Shown one piece after another: positions 1 to 6,769 of a DNA stretch of 64,000 nucleotides (its first letter is position 1; the number at the start of each line of letters is the position of its first letter). The stretch covers positions 4,060 through 68,059 of the forward strand of contig QFPK01000020.1 of NCBI GenBank assembly GCA_003248865.1, in the 5' to 3' direction. Under the pieces are notes generated by a model that was not told where the DNA came from, made no database searches, and saw nothing but the letters and a program-made list of their open reading frames with translations. Source of the stretch: Sphingomonas sp. (GTDB lineage: Bacteria > Pseudomonadota > Alphaproteobacteria > Sphingomonadales > Sphingomonadaceae). Position numbers and translations under genes: made by a program.

Positions 1-332
1 AGCGCCTGCTTTGTGGCGGCACGCCGTTTCAGGATGCTGTCGCCCATCTGGCGCAATGTTGCCGGGCGCGGTTTCTGTGTTCGGGCGAACCGATCAGGGA
101 AAACCGTGACCATCACCGGAAGGTCCAAAGGACTTGGCCGCAGCGGCACAACATTGGCGGGCAGATCATCCCCGAACAGCGCGTCATACGTGTCACGGGG
201 CCTTGGCATTCCAGTCGAACTGTGATAGGCGACCGCTGCTGCCTTGGTGGACAGCTTCGCACTGGCGGCGTCTCGGTTTTCGGCTGGGGCGCCGCCTTCG
301 CATTCAGGGGCGCGGGATTCGATGGAATTCAT
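1..332 (-). CDS. Partial CDS, possible primase/VirE-N-like mobile-element protein (3' end outside window)
   Basis: An open frame without stops runs on the minus strand from an ATG at 332 to the window edge, giving about 110 N-terminal residues. An AAGGA box lies 8 bases before the ATG, which supports the start. The product begins MNSIESRAPECEGG and later contains PVMVTVFPDRFAR followed by a basic stretch (LKRRAATKQA). The VTVF segment recalls the N-terminal domain of VirE/BT4734-type proteins that precede primase-helicase modules of plasmids and islands; that match is from memory and weak. If right, the left neighbour of this window is a mobile element ending next to comM. The function is otherwise unknown. 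Confidence 0.45.
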   Translation of the reverse strand, partial: MNSIESRAPECEGGAPAENRDAASAKLSTKAAAVAYHSSTGMPRPRDTYDALFGDDLPANVVPLRPSPLDLPVMVTVFPDRFARTQKPRPATLRQMGDSILKRRAATKQA

Positions 333-418
333 GCAGGCCGTCCTTCAGGCAGTCACTTCGCGCGGCGACCATAGCATGGGCCGGATGGCTATTGGAGTCC
401 TAAGTTATTGAAAAAACT

Positions 419-477
419 ATTCAACTTTTTGTTGAATCTTTCAGGGCAGATTTCGGGCTGTTGTAATTCTGTTGTAA
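419..477. promoter_or_regulatory. AT-rich leader with perfect hairpin and 9-bp direct repeats upstream of comM
   Basis: The 333-572 gap is much more AT-rich than its surroundings. It contains a perfect 7-bp inverted repeat with a 5-base loop (ATTCAAC-TTTTT-GTTGAAT, 419-437) and two copies of CTGTTGTAA at 458-466 and 469-477, 11 bp apart, so on the same face of the helix. This layout is typical of a regulator-binding region or a mobile-element end. No known operator was recognised and no gene was found in the stretch. Confidence 0.35.
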
Positions 478-572
478 CGAGAAAACGCCACAGATTTAAT
501 TTCCATTCTGATTCAATATTATATAGCATTCGTTCGAATGTGGGTCGGACCACGTTCGGGGAATTTGCCCAT

Positions 573-2096
573 ATGGTCGCACGGGCCGCGACGGTTGCGT
601 ATCTGGGGCTGGAAGCCCGCGCGGTGGACGTGCAGGTGCAGGTGGCGGCGGGCCTCGTCGGCTTCCTGGTGGTGGGCCTGCCGGACAAGGCCGTGAAGGA
701 AAGCCGCGATCGCGTCTCCGCCGCCTTCGCCGCGCTGGGCCTTGCGATGCCCGCCAAGAAGATCACCGTGAACCTCGCGCCGGCCGATCTCGAAAAGGCG
801 GGCTCGCACTATGATCTCCCCATCGCGCTCGGCCTGCTTGCGGCGATGGGGGTGATCGATGCAGAGGCACTGGCGCATTATGTAGTAGTGGGCGAACTCT
901 CCCTCGACGGCCGCATCTCGCCCTCCCCCGGTGTGCTGCTGGCGGCGATGCACGCCGCCGCCCACGGGCTCGGCCTGATCTGCCCGGCCGCGCAGGGGCC
1001 AGAGGCCGCCTGGCTCGCCGGCACGGCAGACGGCATGGAGGTGGTCGCCGCGCCCGATCTGCACGCTCTTGTCGCGCATCTGAAGGGGCATACCCTGATC
1101 CCCCCGCCCGATCCGGCGAAGCTGGAGGCACGCGCCTTCACCGGCCCCGACCTCGGCGATGTAAAGGGGCAGGAAACCCCCAAGCGCGCGCTGGAAATTG
1201 CGGCCGCCGGCGGCCACAATCTCGCGATGTGCGGCCCGCCCGGCGCGGGCAAATCGATGATGGCGGCCGCCCTCCCCGGCATCCTCCCCGAACTCACCAC
1301 GGCGGAAGCGCTGGAAGTGGCAATGATCGCCTCCATGGCCGGCGCGCTGGAGGGCGGCCGCATCGCCCGCGCCCGACCGTTCCGCGCGCCGCACCATAGC
1401 GCTTCCATGCCCGCGCTGGTGGGCGGCGGCACCAAAGCCCGACCGGGCGAAGTCAGCCTCGCCCATCTGGGCGTGCTGTTCCTGGATGAACTGCCCGAAT
1501 TCCAGCGCGGCGTGCTGGATGCCCTGCGCCAGCCGCTGGAACGTGGCGAAGTCGAAGTCGCCCGCGCGGCCATGCATGTCACCTATCCGGCCCGCGTGCA
1601 GCTGATCGCCGCCATGAACCCCTGCCGCTGCGGCCATCTGGCGGATGCGAGCCTCGCCTGCGCCCGCGCGCCGCGCTGCGCGGCGGATTACCAGTCGAAA
1701 ATCTCCGGCCCGCTGCTCGACCGCATCGACCTGTTCGTGGACATCGAGGCGGTGAAGGCATCGGACCTCGCCCTGCCCCCACCGGCCGAGCGCAGCGCCG
1801 ACGTCGCCGCCCGGGTCACCGCCGCCCGCACCCTGCAATCCACCCGCTACGTCGGCACGCCAACCCGAACCAACGCGGAGGCCGAGGGCAAGCAGCTGGA
1901 ATCGCCTGACCTGCTATCCGAAGACGCCCGCAAACTCCTCACCCGCGCCGCCGAGACCATGAAACTGACGGCCCGCGGCTGGACCCGCGTACTCCGCGTC
2001 GCCCGCACCATCGCCGACCTCGACGGATCGGCGATGGTGATGCGCGATCATGTCGCAGAGGCGCTCAGCTATCGCAGGCGCCCGCCGCAGGCCTGA
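573..2096 (+). CDS. comM: ComM/YifB-family Mg-chelatase-like AAA+ ATPase
   Basis: The 507-residue product matches the usual ComM length. It starts MVARAATVAYLGLEARAVDV, the normal family start, so the longer in-frame extension back to 408 through the AT-rich leader is rejected. The N-terminal domain (about 1-170) carries the ChlI-like fold with VGLPDKAVKESRDRV and KKITVNLAPADLEKAGSHYDL. The AAA+ core has Walker A GPPGAGKSMMA, Walker B LFLDELPEF and the C-terminal Mg-chelatase domain with the CxCGH cysteines (AMNPCRCGH). In naturally competent bacteria ComM is a hexameric helicase that drives branch migration during transformation. comM is a frequent insertion site for genomic islands elsewhere; here the gene itself is intact but its 5' flank abuts foreign-looking DNA. 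Confidence 0.95.
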   Translation: MVARAATVAYLGLEARAVDVQVQVAAGLVGFLVVGLPDKAVKESRDRVSAAFAALGLAMPAKKITVNLAPADLEKAGSHYDLPIALGLLAAMGVIDAEALAHYVVVGELSLDGRISPSPGVLLAAMHAAAHGLGLICPAAQGPEAAWLAGTADGMEVVAAPDLHALVAHLKGHTLIPPPDPAKLEARAFTGPDLGDVKGQETPKRALEIAAAGGHNLAMCGPPGAGKSMMAAALPGILPELTTAEALEVAMIASMAGALEGGRIARARPFRAPHHSASMPALVGGGTKARPGEVSLAHLGVLFLDELPEFQRGVLDALRQPLERGEVEVARAAMHVTYPARVQLIAAMNPCRCGHLADASLACARAPRCAADYQSKISGPLLDRIDLFVDIEAVKASDLALPPPAERSADVAARVTAARTLQSTRYVGTPTRTNAEAEGKQLESPDLLSEDARKLLTRAAETMKLTARGWTRVLRVARTIADLDGSAMVMRDHVAEALSYRRRPPQA

Positions 2097-2161
2097 GGCT
2101 GGCGCAGCCCCCGGCGCTGGGGTAGAAAGATGATCCGCAAACCAACGGCCGGGGGCCTGCC

Positions 2162-2590
2162 ATGTCACTGATGTTCCAACCGCTTCGCAAATTCGCTACC
2201 TTCTCCGGCCGGGCCCGGCGCAAGGAATATTGGCTGTGGCAGCTGTTCGTCGCCATCCTCTACACCGTCCTCTCCATCTGGCTGTTCAGCACGCTCGGCC
2301 CGCTGCCCGAAGCCTCCACCGCCGATGAACTGATGGCCCAGATGAACGGCGCACCGGCCGTCACCTGGCCCATGCTCGCCATAGCCCTCGCCTCGCTGCT
2401 GCTGTTCCTCCCCTCCCTCGCCGTCACGGTACGCCGCATCCACGACAGCGGTAATTCAGGCTGGTGGATTCTGCTGGGCCTCACCGCCATCGGCAGCATC
2501 GTCATCCTCGTCTTTGCCCTGATCGACGGTACGCCCGGCCCCAACCGCCACGGCCCCGATCCCAAGGGCCGGCCCGCGCCCGGTTACTGA
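2162..2590 (+). CDS. DUF805 family inner-membrane protein
   Basis: The 142-residue protein begins with the amphipathic DUF805 signature (LRKFATFSGRARRKEYWLWQL) and has about four hydrophobic segments: 27-47, 63-83, 97-117 and a short C-terminal one. It contains the family's VRRIHDSGNSGWW motif around residues 90-102 and ends in a polar PGPNRHGPDP tail, which is characteristic. The function of DUF805 proteins is unknown. It lies 65 bp downstream of comM on the same strand and may be co-transcribed. Confidence 0.9.
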   Translation: MSLMFQPLRKFATFSGRARRKEYWLWQLFVAILYTVLSIWLFSTLGPLPEASTADELMAQMNGAPAVTWPMLAIALASLLLFLPSLAVTVRRIHDSGNSGWWILLGLTAIGSIVILVFALIDGTPGPNRHGPDPKGRPAPGY

Positions 2591-2608
2591 GGGTCTTTCA
2601 GGGGTTTT

Positions 2609-3047
2609 GCCTCCGGCGGGCAGGGAAATGATTTCCCTGCACCCTCGACATTGGCGTGGCGCTCCCCCTCCCAGCTCACGCGCGTGAAGAGATTCGATTG
2701 CCTGCGGCGCAACATCAGCCCTCTCCCCCTGTCAGGGGGAGAGCTGGAGAGGGGGTGTCCAAGCCGGGCCTGACCCACAACCTTCCCACAAACCCCAACG
2801 TCATCCCAACCCGCTCAGGCTGAGCTTGTCGAAGCCCCCGACGCGAAGGCGCAATGGCCGAGCCCGGGCATCACACCAAATGGGGCTTCGACAAGCTCAG
2901 CCTGAGCGGTGGGAGGGGCAATGGCGCACCACCCAAAGCGCCGCAGGCAATCAAACCTCAGCCTTCAGCACAACCTCACCGATCACCCTATTAATGTGGG
3001 TGCAGGGAGCACAGCTCCCTGCCGGGTTCCAAGGGCAGAGCCCTTGG
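2609..3047. repeat. Intergenic palindromic repeat island 1 (types A, B, C, D)
   Basis: This island fills most of the 2591-3142 gap between two convergent genes. Type A at 2609-2656 (minus orientation) contains the perfect palindrome CAGGGAAATGATTTCCCTG at 2621-2639. Type B (GCGCCGCAGGCAATCAA) occurs at 2696-2712 (minus) and 2938-2954 (plus). Type C is a pair of inverted copies of the unit CCGCTCAGGCTGAGCTTGTC, at the two ends of 2811-2910. Type D at 2997-3047 is a double hairpin: CAGGGAGC-ACA-GCTCCCTG, then AAGGGCAGAGCCCTT. The same four units recur in other gaps of this window. No gene is supported here. Confidence 0.9.
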
Positions 3048-3142
3048 AGTCCTCCATCGCCCAAAAAGCAAAGCGCCCCGGCCGTTTCCGACCGGGGCGC
3101 TCCGCTCTCTCCCCAACTCGTACGCCCCAGCCCCGGGGGCGG

Positions 3143-4390
3143 TCAGTTGCGCGTCATCACCACGGGCAGCCCCCGGAAGCCGTGCACGAACGAGGAATAA
3201 ACCCGCGTCGGCTCGCCCACGATCTCCACCTTCATCTGCCGCTTCTGCATTTCCTCCAGCAGGAGGCCGATCTGCAGTTCGGCCAGACGGGCACCGACGC
3301 AGCGGTGGATACCGAAGCCGAAGGCCAGGTGCCGCCGGGCGTTCTCGCGGGTGGGATCGAACACATTCGCATTGGGGAACAGCGCCTCGTCGCGATTGGC
3401 GGAGAGATACCACATCACCACCTTCTCGCCCGCGCGGATCAGCTGCCCGCCCACTTCGAAATCCTCGGTCGCGGTGCGGCGCATATGGGCAAGCGGCGTC
3501 TGCCAGCGGATCAGTTCGGAGACCCCGTTCTGGATCAGGGACGGGTCCGCCATCATCTTCTGCCAATTGTCGCGATAGAGGTTCTGCACCATCGCCGCGC
3601 CAGACATGGTGTTGCGCGTGGTGTCGTTGCCGCCCACGATCAGCAGCACCAGATTGCCCAGATATTCCTGCGGCGTCATGTTCTTGGTCGCGTCGGAATG
3701 GATCATCATGGAAATCAGGTCCGGGCGCGGCTCCTTGTTGGCGCGGTCGTTCCAGAGATTGGTGAAGTAGGCCACCATCTCGAACAGGATTTCCCAGCGC
3801 TTGTTGTTCTTCTCCTCATCCTCGATGGCCTCGAAATCGGTCGCCACGTCAGACCATTTCGTCAGCAGCCGCCGGTCGGCCCAGGGGAAGTCGAACAGGA
3901 TCGCCAGCATGCCGGTGGTCAGCTCGATGGAGACCTTGTCCACCCAGTCGAACTCCTCGCCCACCGGCAGGCTGTCCAGCAACTCGGCGGTGCGGCGGCG
4001 GATGTCGCCGGATTGCCGCACCATTTCGGCTGGCGTGAAGGCGGGTGCCACGGTGCGGCGCTGGCCGGTGTGCTCGGGCCGGTCCATGGCGATGAACATC
4101 GGCATCTTGGGCTCATTCTCGCGGCCTTCCGGCGCGTCGGCGATGGTGATGCCGCCCTTTTCCCAGCTGGAGGAAAAGATGTCCGGCCGCCCCTCCACTT
4201 CCATGATGTGCTGGTGGGACACGATGTTCCAATAGGGGCCATACATGCTTTCCGGGCACCAGTGCACGGGCCCGGCGCGCCGCATTTCGGCAAAATAGGG
4301 CAGTATGTGGCTGTAATCCGTCCACAGATGCGGATTGCCGATATCCAGTACTTCCAGCGGCAGAGCCGCCGGGCGCGCAAGCGTGGCCAT
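3143..4390 (-). CDS. Cytochrome P450, CYP153-like
   Basis: The 415-residue soluble P450 shows the oxygen-binding I-helix GGNDTT (253-258), the ExxR pair (E292, R295) and the heme-binding loop FGFGIHRCVG with C364 as thiolate ligand. Segments such as LPVGEEFDWVDKVSIELTT, LLIVGGNDTTRN and RWQTPLAHMRRTA strongly recall CYP153 enzymes, which hydroxylate alkanes, fatty acids or terpenes at terminal positions. Substrate cannot be read from sequence. No ferredoxin or ferredoxin reductase gene is adjacent, so redox partners must be encoded elsewhere. The gene stands alone; a hairpin and a TTGAC box lie upstream at about 4430-4472. Confidence 0.9.
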   Translation of the reverse strand: MATLARPAALPLEVLDIGNPHLWTDYSHILPYFAEMRRAGPVHWCPESMYGPYWNIVSHQHIMEVEGRPDIFSSSWEKGGITIADAPEGRENEPKMPMFIAMDRPEHTGQRRTVAPAFTPAEMVRQSGDIRRRTAELLDSLPVGEEFDWVDKVSIELTTGMLAILFDFPWADRRLLTKWSDVATDFEAIEDEEKNNKRWEILFEMVAYFTNLWNDRANKEPRPDLISMMIHSDATKNMTPQEYLGNLVLLIVGGNDTTRNTMSGAAMVQNLYRDNWQKMMADPSLIQNGVSELIRWQTPLAHMRRTATEDFEVGGQLIRAGEKVVMWYLSANRDEALFPNANVFDPTRENARRHLAFGFGIHRCVGARLAELQIGLLLEEMQKRQMKVEIVGEPTRVYSSFVHGFRGLPVVMTRN

Positions 4391-4451
4391 TGTTCCTCAC
4401 TCCCTCTTTATTGGGGGCGAGGTTAACTCAACGACAATCGGAGTCAAGAGA

Positions 4452-4472
4452 TTGCGGAGTGATACTCCGCAA
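4452..4472 (-). terminator. Perfect 9-bp hairpin after the symporter gene
   Basis: The arms TTGCGGAGT and ACTCCGCAA flank a 3-base loop, directly after the stop codon of the minus-strand symporter. On the minus strand the stem is followed by TCTCTT, a weak T-tract, so it is a plausible terminator. Being perfectly symmetrical and just upstream of the P450 gene, it could instead be an operator. Confidence 0.5.
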
Positions 4473-4478
4473 AATGCG

Positions 4479-5723
4479 TCAGGCAGCGCTTTCCGTGGGC
4501 TCGCGCTTCTTTTCCCACTCCGCGACCACCGCTGTGGCCACGGCATTCCCCACCACGTTGGAGGCGGACCGCCCCATATCCAGGAAGTGATCGACCGCCA
4601 GAATCAGGATCAGCCCGGCCTCCGGAATGTTGAACTGCCCCAGCGTCGCCGCGATCACCACAAGGCTGGCACGCGGCACGCCGGCCATCCCCTTCGACGT
4701 CACCATCAGGATCAGCAGCATCGCCACCTCCTGCGCGATGGTCAGGTCGATACCATAGGCCTGCGCGATGAAGATCGTCGCGAACGAACAATACATCATC
4801 GAGCCGTCGAGGTTGAAGCTGTAGCCCAGCGGCAGCACGAAGCTGGCGATCTTGGGCGGCACCCCGAAGCGCTCCAGCGCTTCCAGCGTGCGCGGATAGG
4901 CGGCCTCCGAACTCGCAGTGGTGAAGGCCAGCACGATGGGGTCGCGGATCTCCAGCGCCAGCCGCCCGGCGTTCTTCATGCCGATCACCAGCCCGCCCGC
5001 AAACAGGATCGTCAGCATCAGCAGCGCCAGCGCCACATAGAAACCGCCCATGAAGGCGCCATAGGTGATCAGCACGCCCAGCCCGCGCTCGGCGATGGTG
5101 GCCGTCACGGCGGCGAACACCGCGAGCGGCGCGAAGCGCATCACGAAGCCCGTCACGATCAGCATCAGGTGCATGATGGCGTCGGCAGCCTTCAGGATCG
5201 GCGCACCCTTCTCCCCCATCTTCGCCAGCGCCACGCCCGCGAACAGGGAGAAGATCACGATCTGCAGGATCTCGTTCGTCGCCAGCGCCTCGAAGATGGA
5301 CTTGGGCACCAGATGCGTCACGAACTTCTTCAGATCGAACCCGACGGTCGCCACCCCGCTGCTGGCATCCACCGGCGGCAGCGGCAGTTCCAGCCCCACG
5401 CCGGGCTGCAGCAGGTTCACCGCGAAGATGCCGATGGTGATGGAAATGAACGAAGCGCCGATGAACCAGCCCAGCGCCCGCCCGCCGATCCGCCCCAGCG
5501 CCTTTGCGTCACCCCCCATATGGCCGATGCCGGAGACCAGCGCGGCAAACACCAGCGGCGCGATGATCATCTTGATCAGCCGCAGGAACAGATCGGTCAC
5601 GATGCCCAGATAATAGACCAGTTCCTTCACCGTTTCCGGCGAAGCGGCACTGTTCGCCGCAAATCCCACGACAAGCCCCAGCACCAGTGCGCCGAGGATC
5701 CACCAGGTCAACGTCTTTCCCAT
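4479..5723 (-). CDS. Dicarboxylate/amino acid:cation symporter (DAACS/SDF family)
   Basis: The product is 414 residues when started at the ATG at 5723 (MGKTLTWWILGALVLGL), which is preceded by GAAGGGG and matches the family N-terminus; the extension to 5798 is rejected. It has eight hydrophobic helices and two re-entrant loops. The family landmarks are ASSEAAYPRTLEALERFGVP, then FVLPLGYSFNLDGSMMY, the substrate- and cation-binding NxDG segment. Relatives (DctA, GltP/GltT) import C4-dicarboxylates, glutamate or aspartate with protons or sodium across the inner membrane. The exact substrate is not decidable. It diverges from the HAD gene across a gap of about 100 bp. Confidence 0.88.
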   Translation of the reverse strand: MGKTLTWWILGALVLGLVVGFAANSAASPETVKELVYYLGIVTDLFLRLIKMIIAPLVFAALVSGIGHMGGDAKALGRIGGRALGWFIGASFISITIGIFAVNLLQPGVGLELPLPPVDASSGVATVGFDLKKFVTHLVPKSIFEALATNEILQIVIFSLFAGVALAKMGEKGAPILKAADAIMHLMLIVTGFVMRFAPLAVFAAVTATIAERGLGVLITYGAFMGGFYVALALLMLTILFAGGLVIGMKNAGRLALEIRDPIVLAFTTASSEAAYPRTLEALERFGVPPKIASFVLPLGYSFNLDGSMMYCSFATIFIAQAYGIDLTIAQEVAMLLILMVTSKGMAGVPRASLVVIAATLGQFNIPEAGLILILAVDHFLDMGRSASNVVGNAVATAVVAEWEKKREPTESAA

Positions 5724-5827
5724 GGCCCCTTCGGTGCCAGCTTGGCAGCGGCAGGGCAAGCAGTCTTCCCAGTTGCGCACCCGCAATCCAGCCGCCATCC
5801 CGCGCCGGTGGCCGGGAGGAGATGGCG

Positions 5828-6475
5828 ATGACGGTTTATCAGGCAGTGCTGTGGGATTTCGGCGGGGTCATCACCAGCTCGCCGTTCGAAGCCTTCAACC
5901 GCTACGAAGCGAAGCGGGGGTTGCCCGCCAACTTCATCCGCAGCGTGAACGCGCGGAACCCCGACAGCAACGCCTGGGCGAAACTGGAACGCAACGAGAT
6001 CGGCGGCGCCGAGTTCGACACCGCCTTCCGCGCCGAAGCCCAGGCGCTGGGCCACGACGTGCCTGGCGCCGACGTGCTGGCCCTGCTCTCGGGCGAGATC
6101 CGCCCCCGCATGGTCGCCACGCTCGACACACTGAAGGCCGCCGGCTTCGCCATCGGCTGCATCACCAACAACGCCCAGGTCGGCCACGGCGCGGGGATGA
6201 CGGACGATGCCGCCAAGGCGGCCGCCGTCAGCGCCGTGCTGGCCCGCTTCGACCATGTGATCGAAAGCTCCAAGGCCGGCGTCCGCAAGCCCGACCCCCG
6301 CATCTACCAGATGATGTGCGAAGCCCTCTCGCTGGATCCGTCCCGCTGCATTTACCTCGACGACCTCGGCATCAACTGCAAACCCGCCGCCGCGCTGGGC
6401 ATGGCGGCGATCAAGGTGAATTCCGAAGCGCAGGCGCTGGCGGAGCTGGGCGGGCTGCTGGGGATGGAATTCTAA
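5828..6475 (+). CDS. HAD-superfamily hydrolase (subfamily IA-like)
   Basis: The product is about 215 residues. Two ATGs lie 6 bp apart (5822, 5828); the GGAGG box ends only 2 bases before the first but 8 before the second, so 5828 is preferred, giving MTVYQAVLWDFGGVI. HAD motif I reads WDFGGV, with the second Asp replaced by Gly as in many IA members. Motif II is ITNN, the motif III lysine lies in SSKAGVRKPDP, and motif IV is YLDDLG. This pattern is typical of the epoxide-hydrolase-N/ACAD10-like HAD group. The likely role is a cytosolic phosphatase or dehalogenase-type hydrolase of unknown substrate. The gene ends directly at a type D repeat that could act as terminator. Confidence 0.85.
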   Translation: MTVYQAVLWDFGGVITSSPFEAFNRYEAKRGLPANFIRSVNARNPDSNAWAKLERNEIGGAEFDTAFRAEAQALGHDVPGADVLALLSGEIRPRMVATLDTLKAAGFAIGCITNNAQVGHGAGMTDDAAKAAAVSAVLARFDHVIESSKAGVRKPDPRIYQMMCEALSLDPSRCIYLDDLGINCKPAAALGMAAIKVNSEAQALAELGGLLGMEF

Positions 6476-6480
6476 CAAAG

Positions 6481-6708
6481 TTCGAAGGGGCTCTGCCCCT
6501 TCACCCCGGCAGGGAGCCGTGCTCCCTGTACCCACATTAGAAGGCTGATCGTTTAGGTTGCGCTGACGGCTGAGGTTTACTGCCTGCGGCGCCAGCAAGC
6601 CCAAGCGCCGCAGGCAATCAAACCGTGTCACGCACACAACTGGTGAGTAGCGCGCGACACCCACGTCGAGGGTGCAACGAAATCATTTCCCTGTCCGCCG
6701 GCGACCTC
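6481..6708. repeat. Intergenic palindromic repeat island 2 (types D, B, A)
   Basis: A type D double hairpin (minus orientation) at 6481-6540 carries CAGGGAGC-CGT-GCTCCCTG. Type B copies face each other at 6581-6592 (minus) and 6605-6621 (plus). A degenerate type A copy at 6661-6708 has lost part of its stem (ACGAAATCATTTCCCTG). The island fills the gap before the promoter of the arabinofuranosidase gene. Confidence 0.85.
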
Positions 6709-6735
6709 CAATCTTGACCAATCGCCTCATTCGTC

Positions 6736-6749
6736 TATAGTATACGATA
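6736..6749. promoter_or_regulatory. Putative GntR/FCD operator upstream of the GH127/146 gene
   Basis: TATAGTATACGATA lies 20 bp before the ATG of the arabinofuranosidase. It matches 13 of 14 positions of the perfect palindrome TATCGTATACGATA found in the divergent promoter at 16298-16311; the match to that locus continues two more bases (GTATACGATATT). A central GTATAC is common in operators of FCD-type GntR regulators. The likely binder is the GntR protein encoded at 18292-18969. Its position close to the start codon suggests repression. Confidence 0.7.
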
Positions 6750-6769
6750 TTGCCATCAAGGGAGATAAG

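Noticed and set aside
525..560. GTTC elements upstream of comM as a LexA box
   Set aside because: The spacing does not match the alphaproteobacterial GTTC-N7-GTTC form.
3143..4390. A complete CYP153 alkane hydroxylase operon
   Set aside because: No ferredoxin or reductase genes flank the P450; neighbours are a repeat island and an unrelated symporter.
2909..5831. Two long plus-strand frames (505 and 498 residues) opposite the P450 and the symporter
   Set aside because: Low-complexity His/Gln/Arg-rich translations antisense to genes with complete family motifs; the first also runs through the repeat island.
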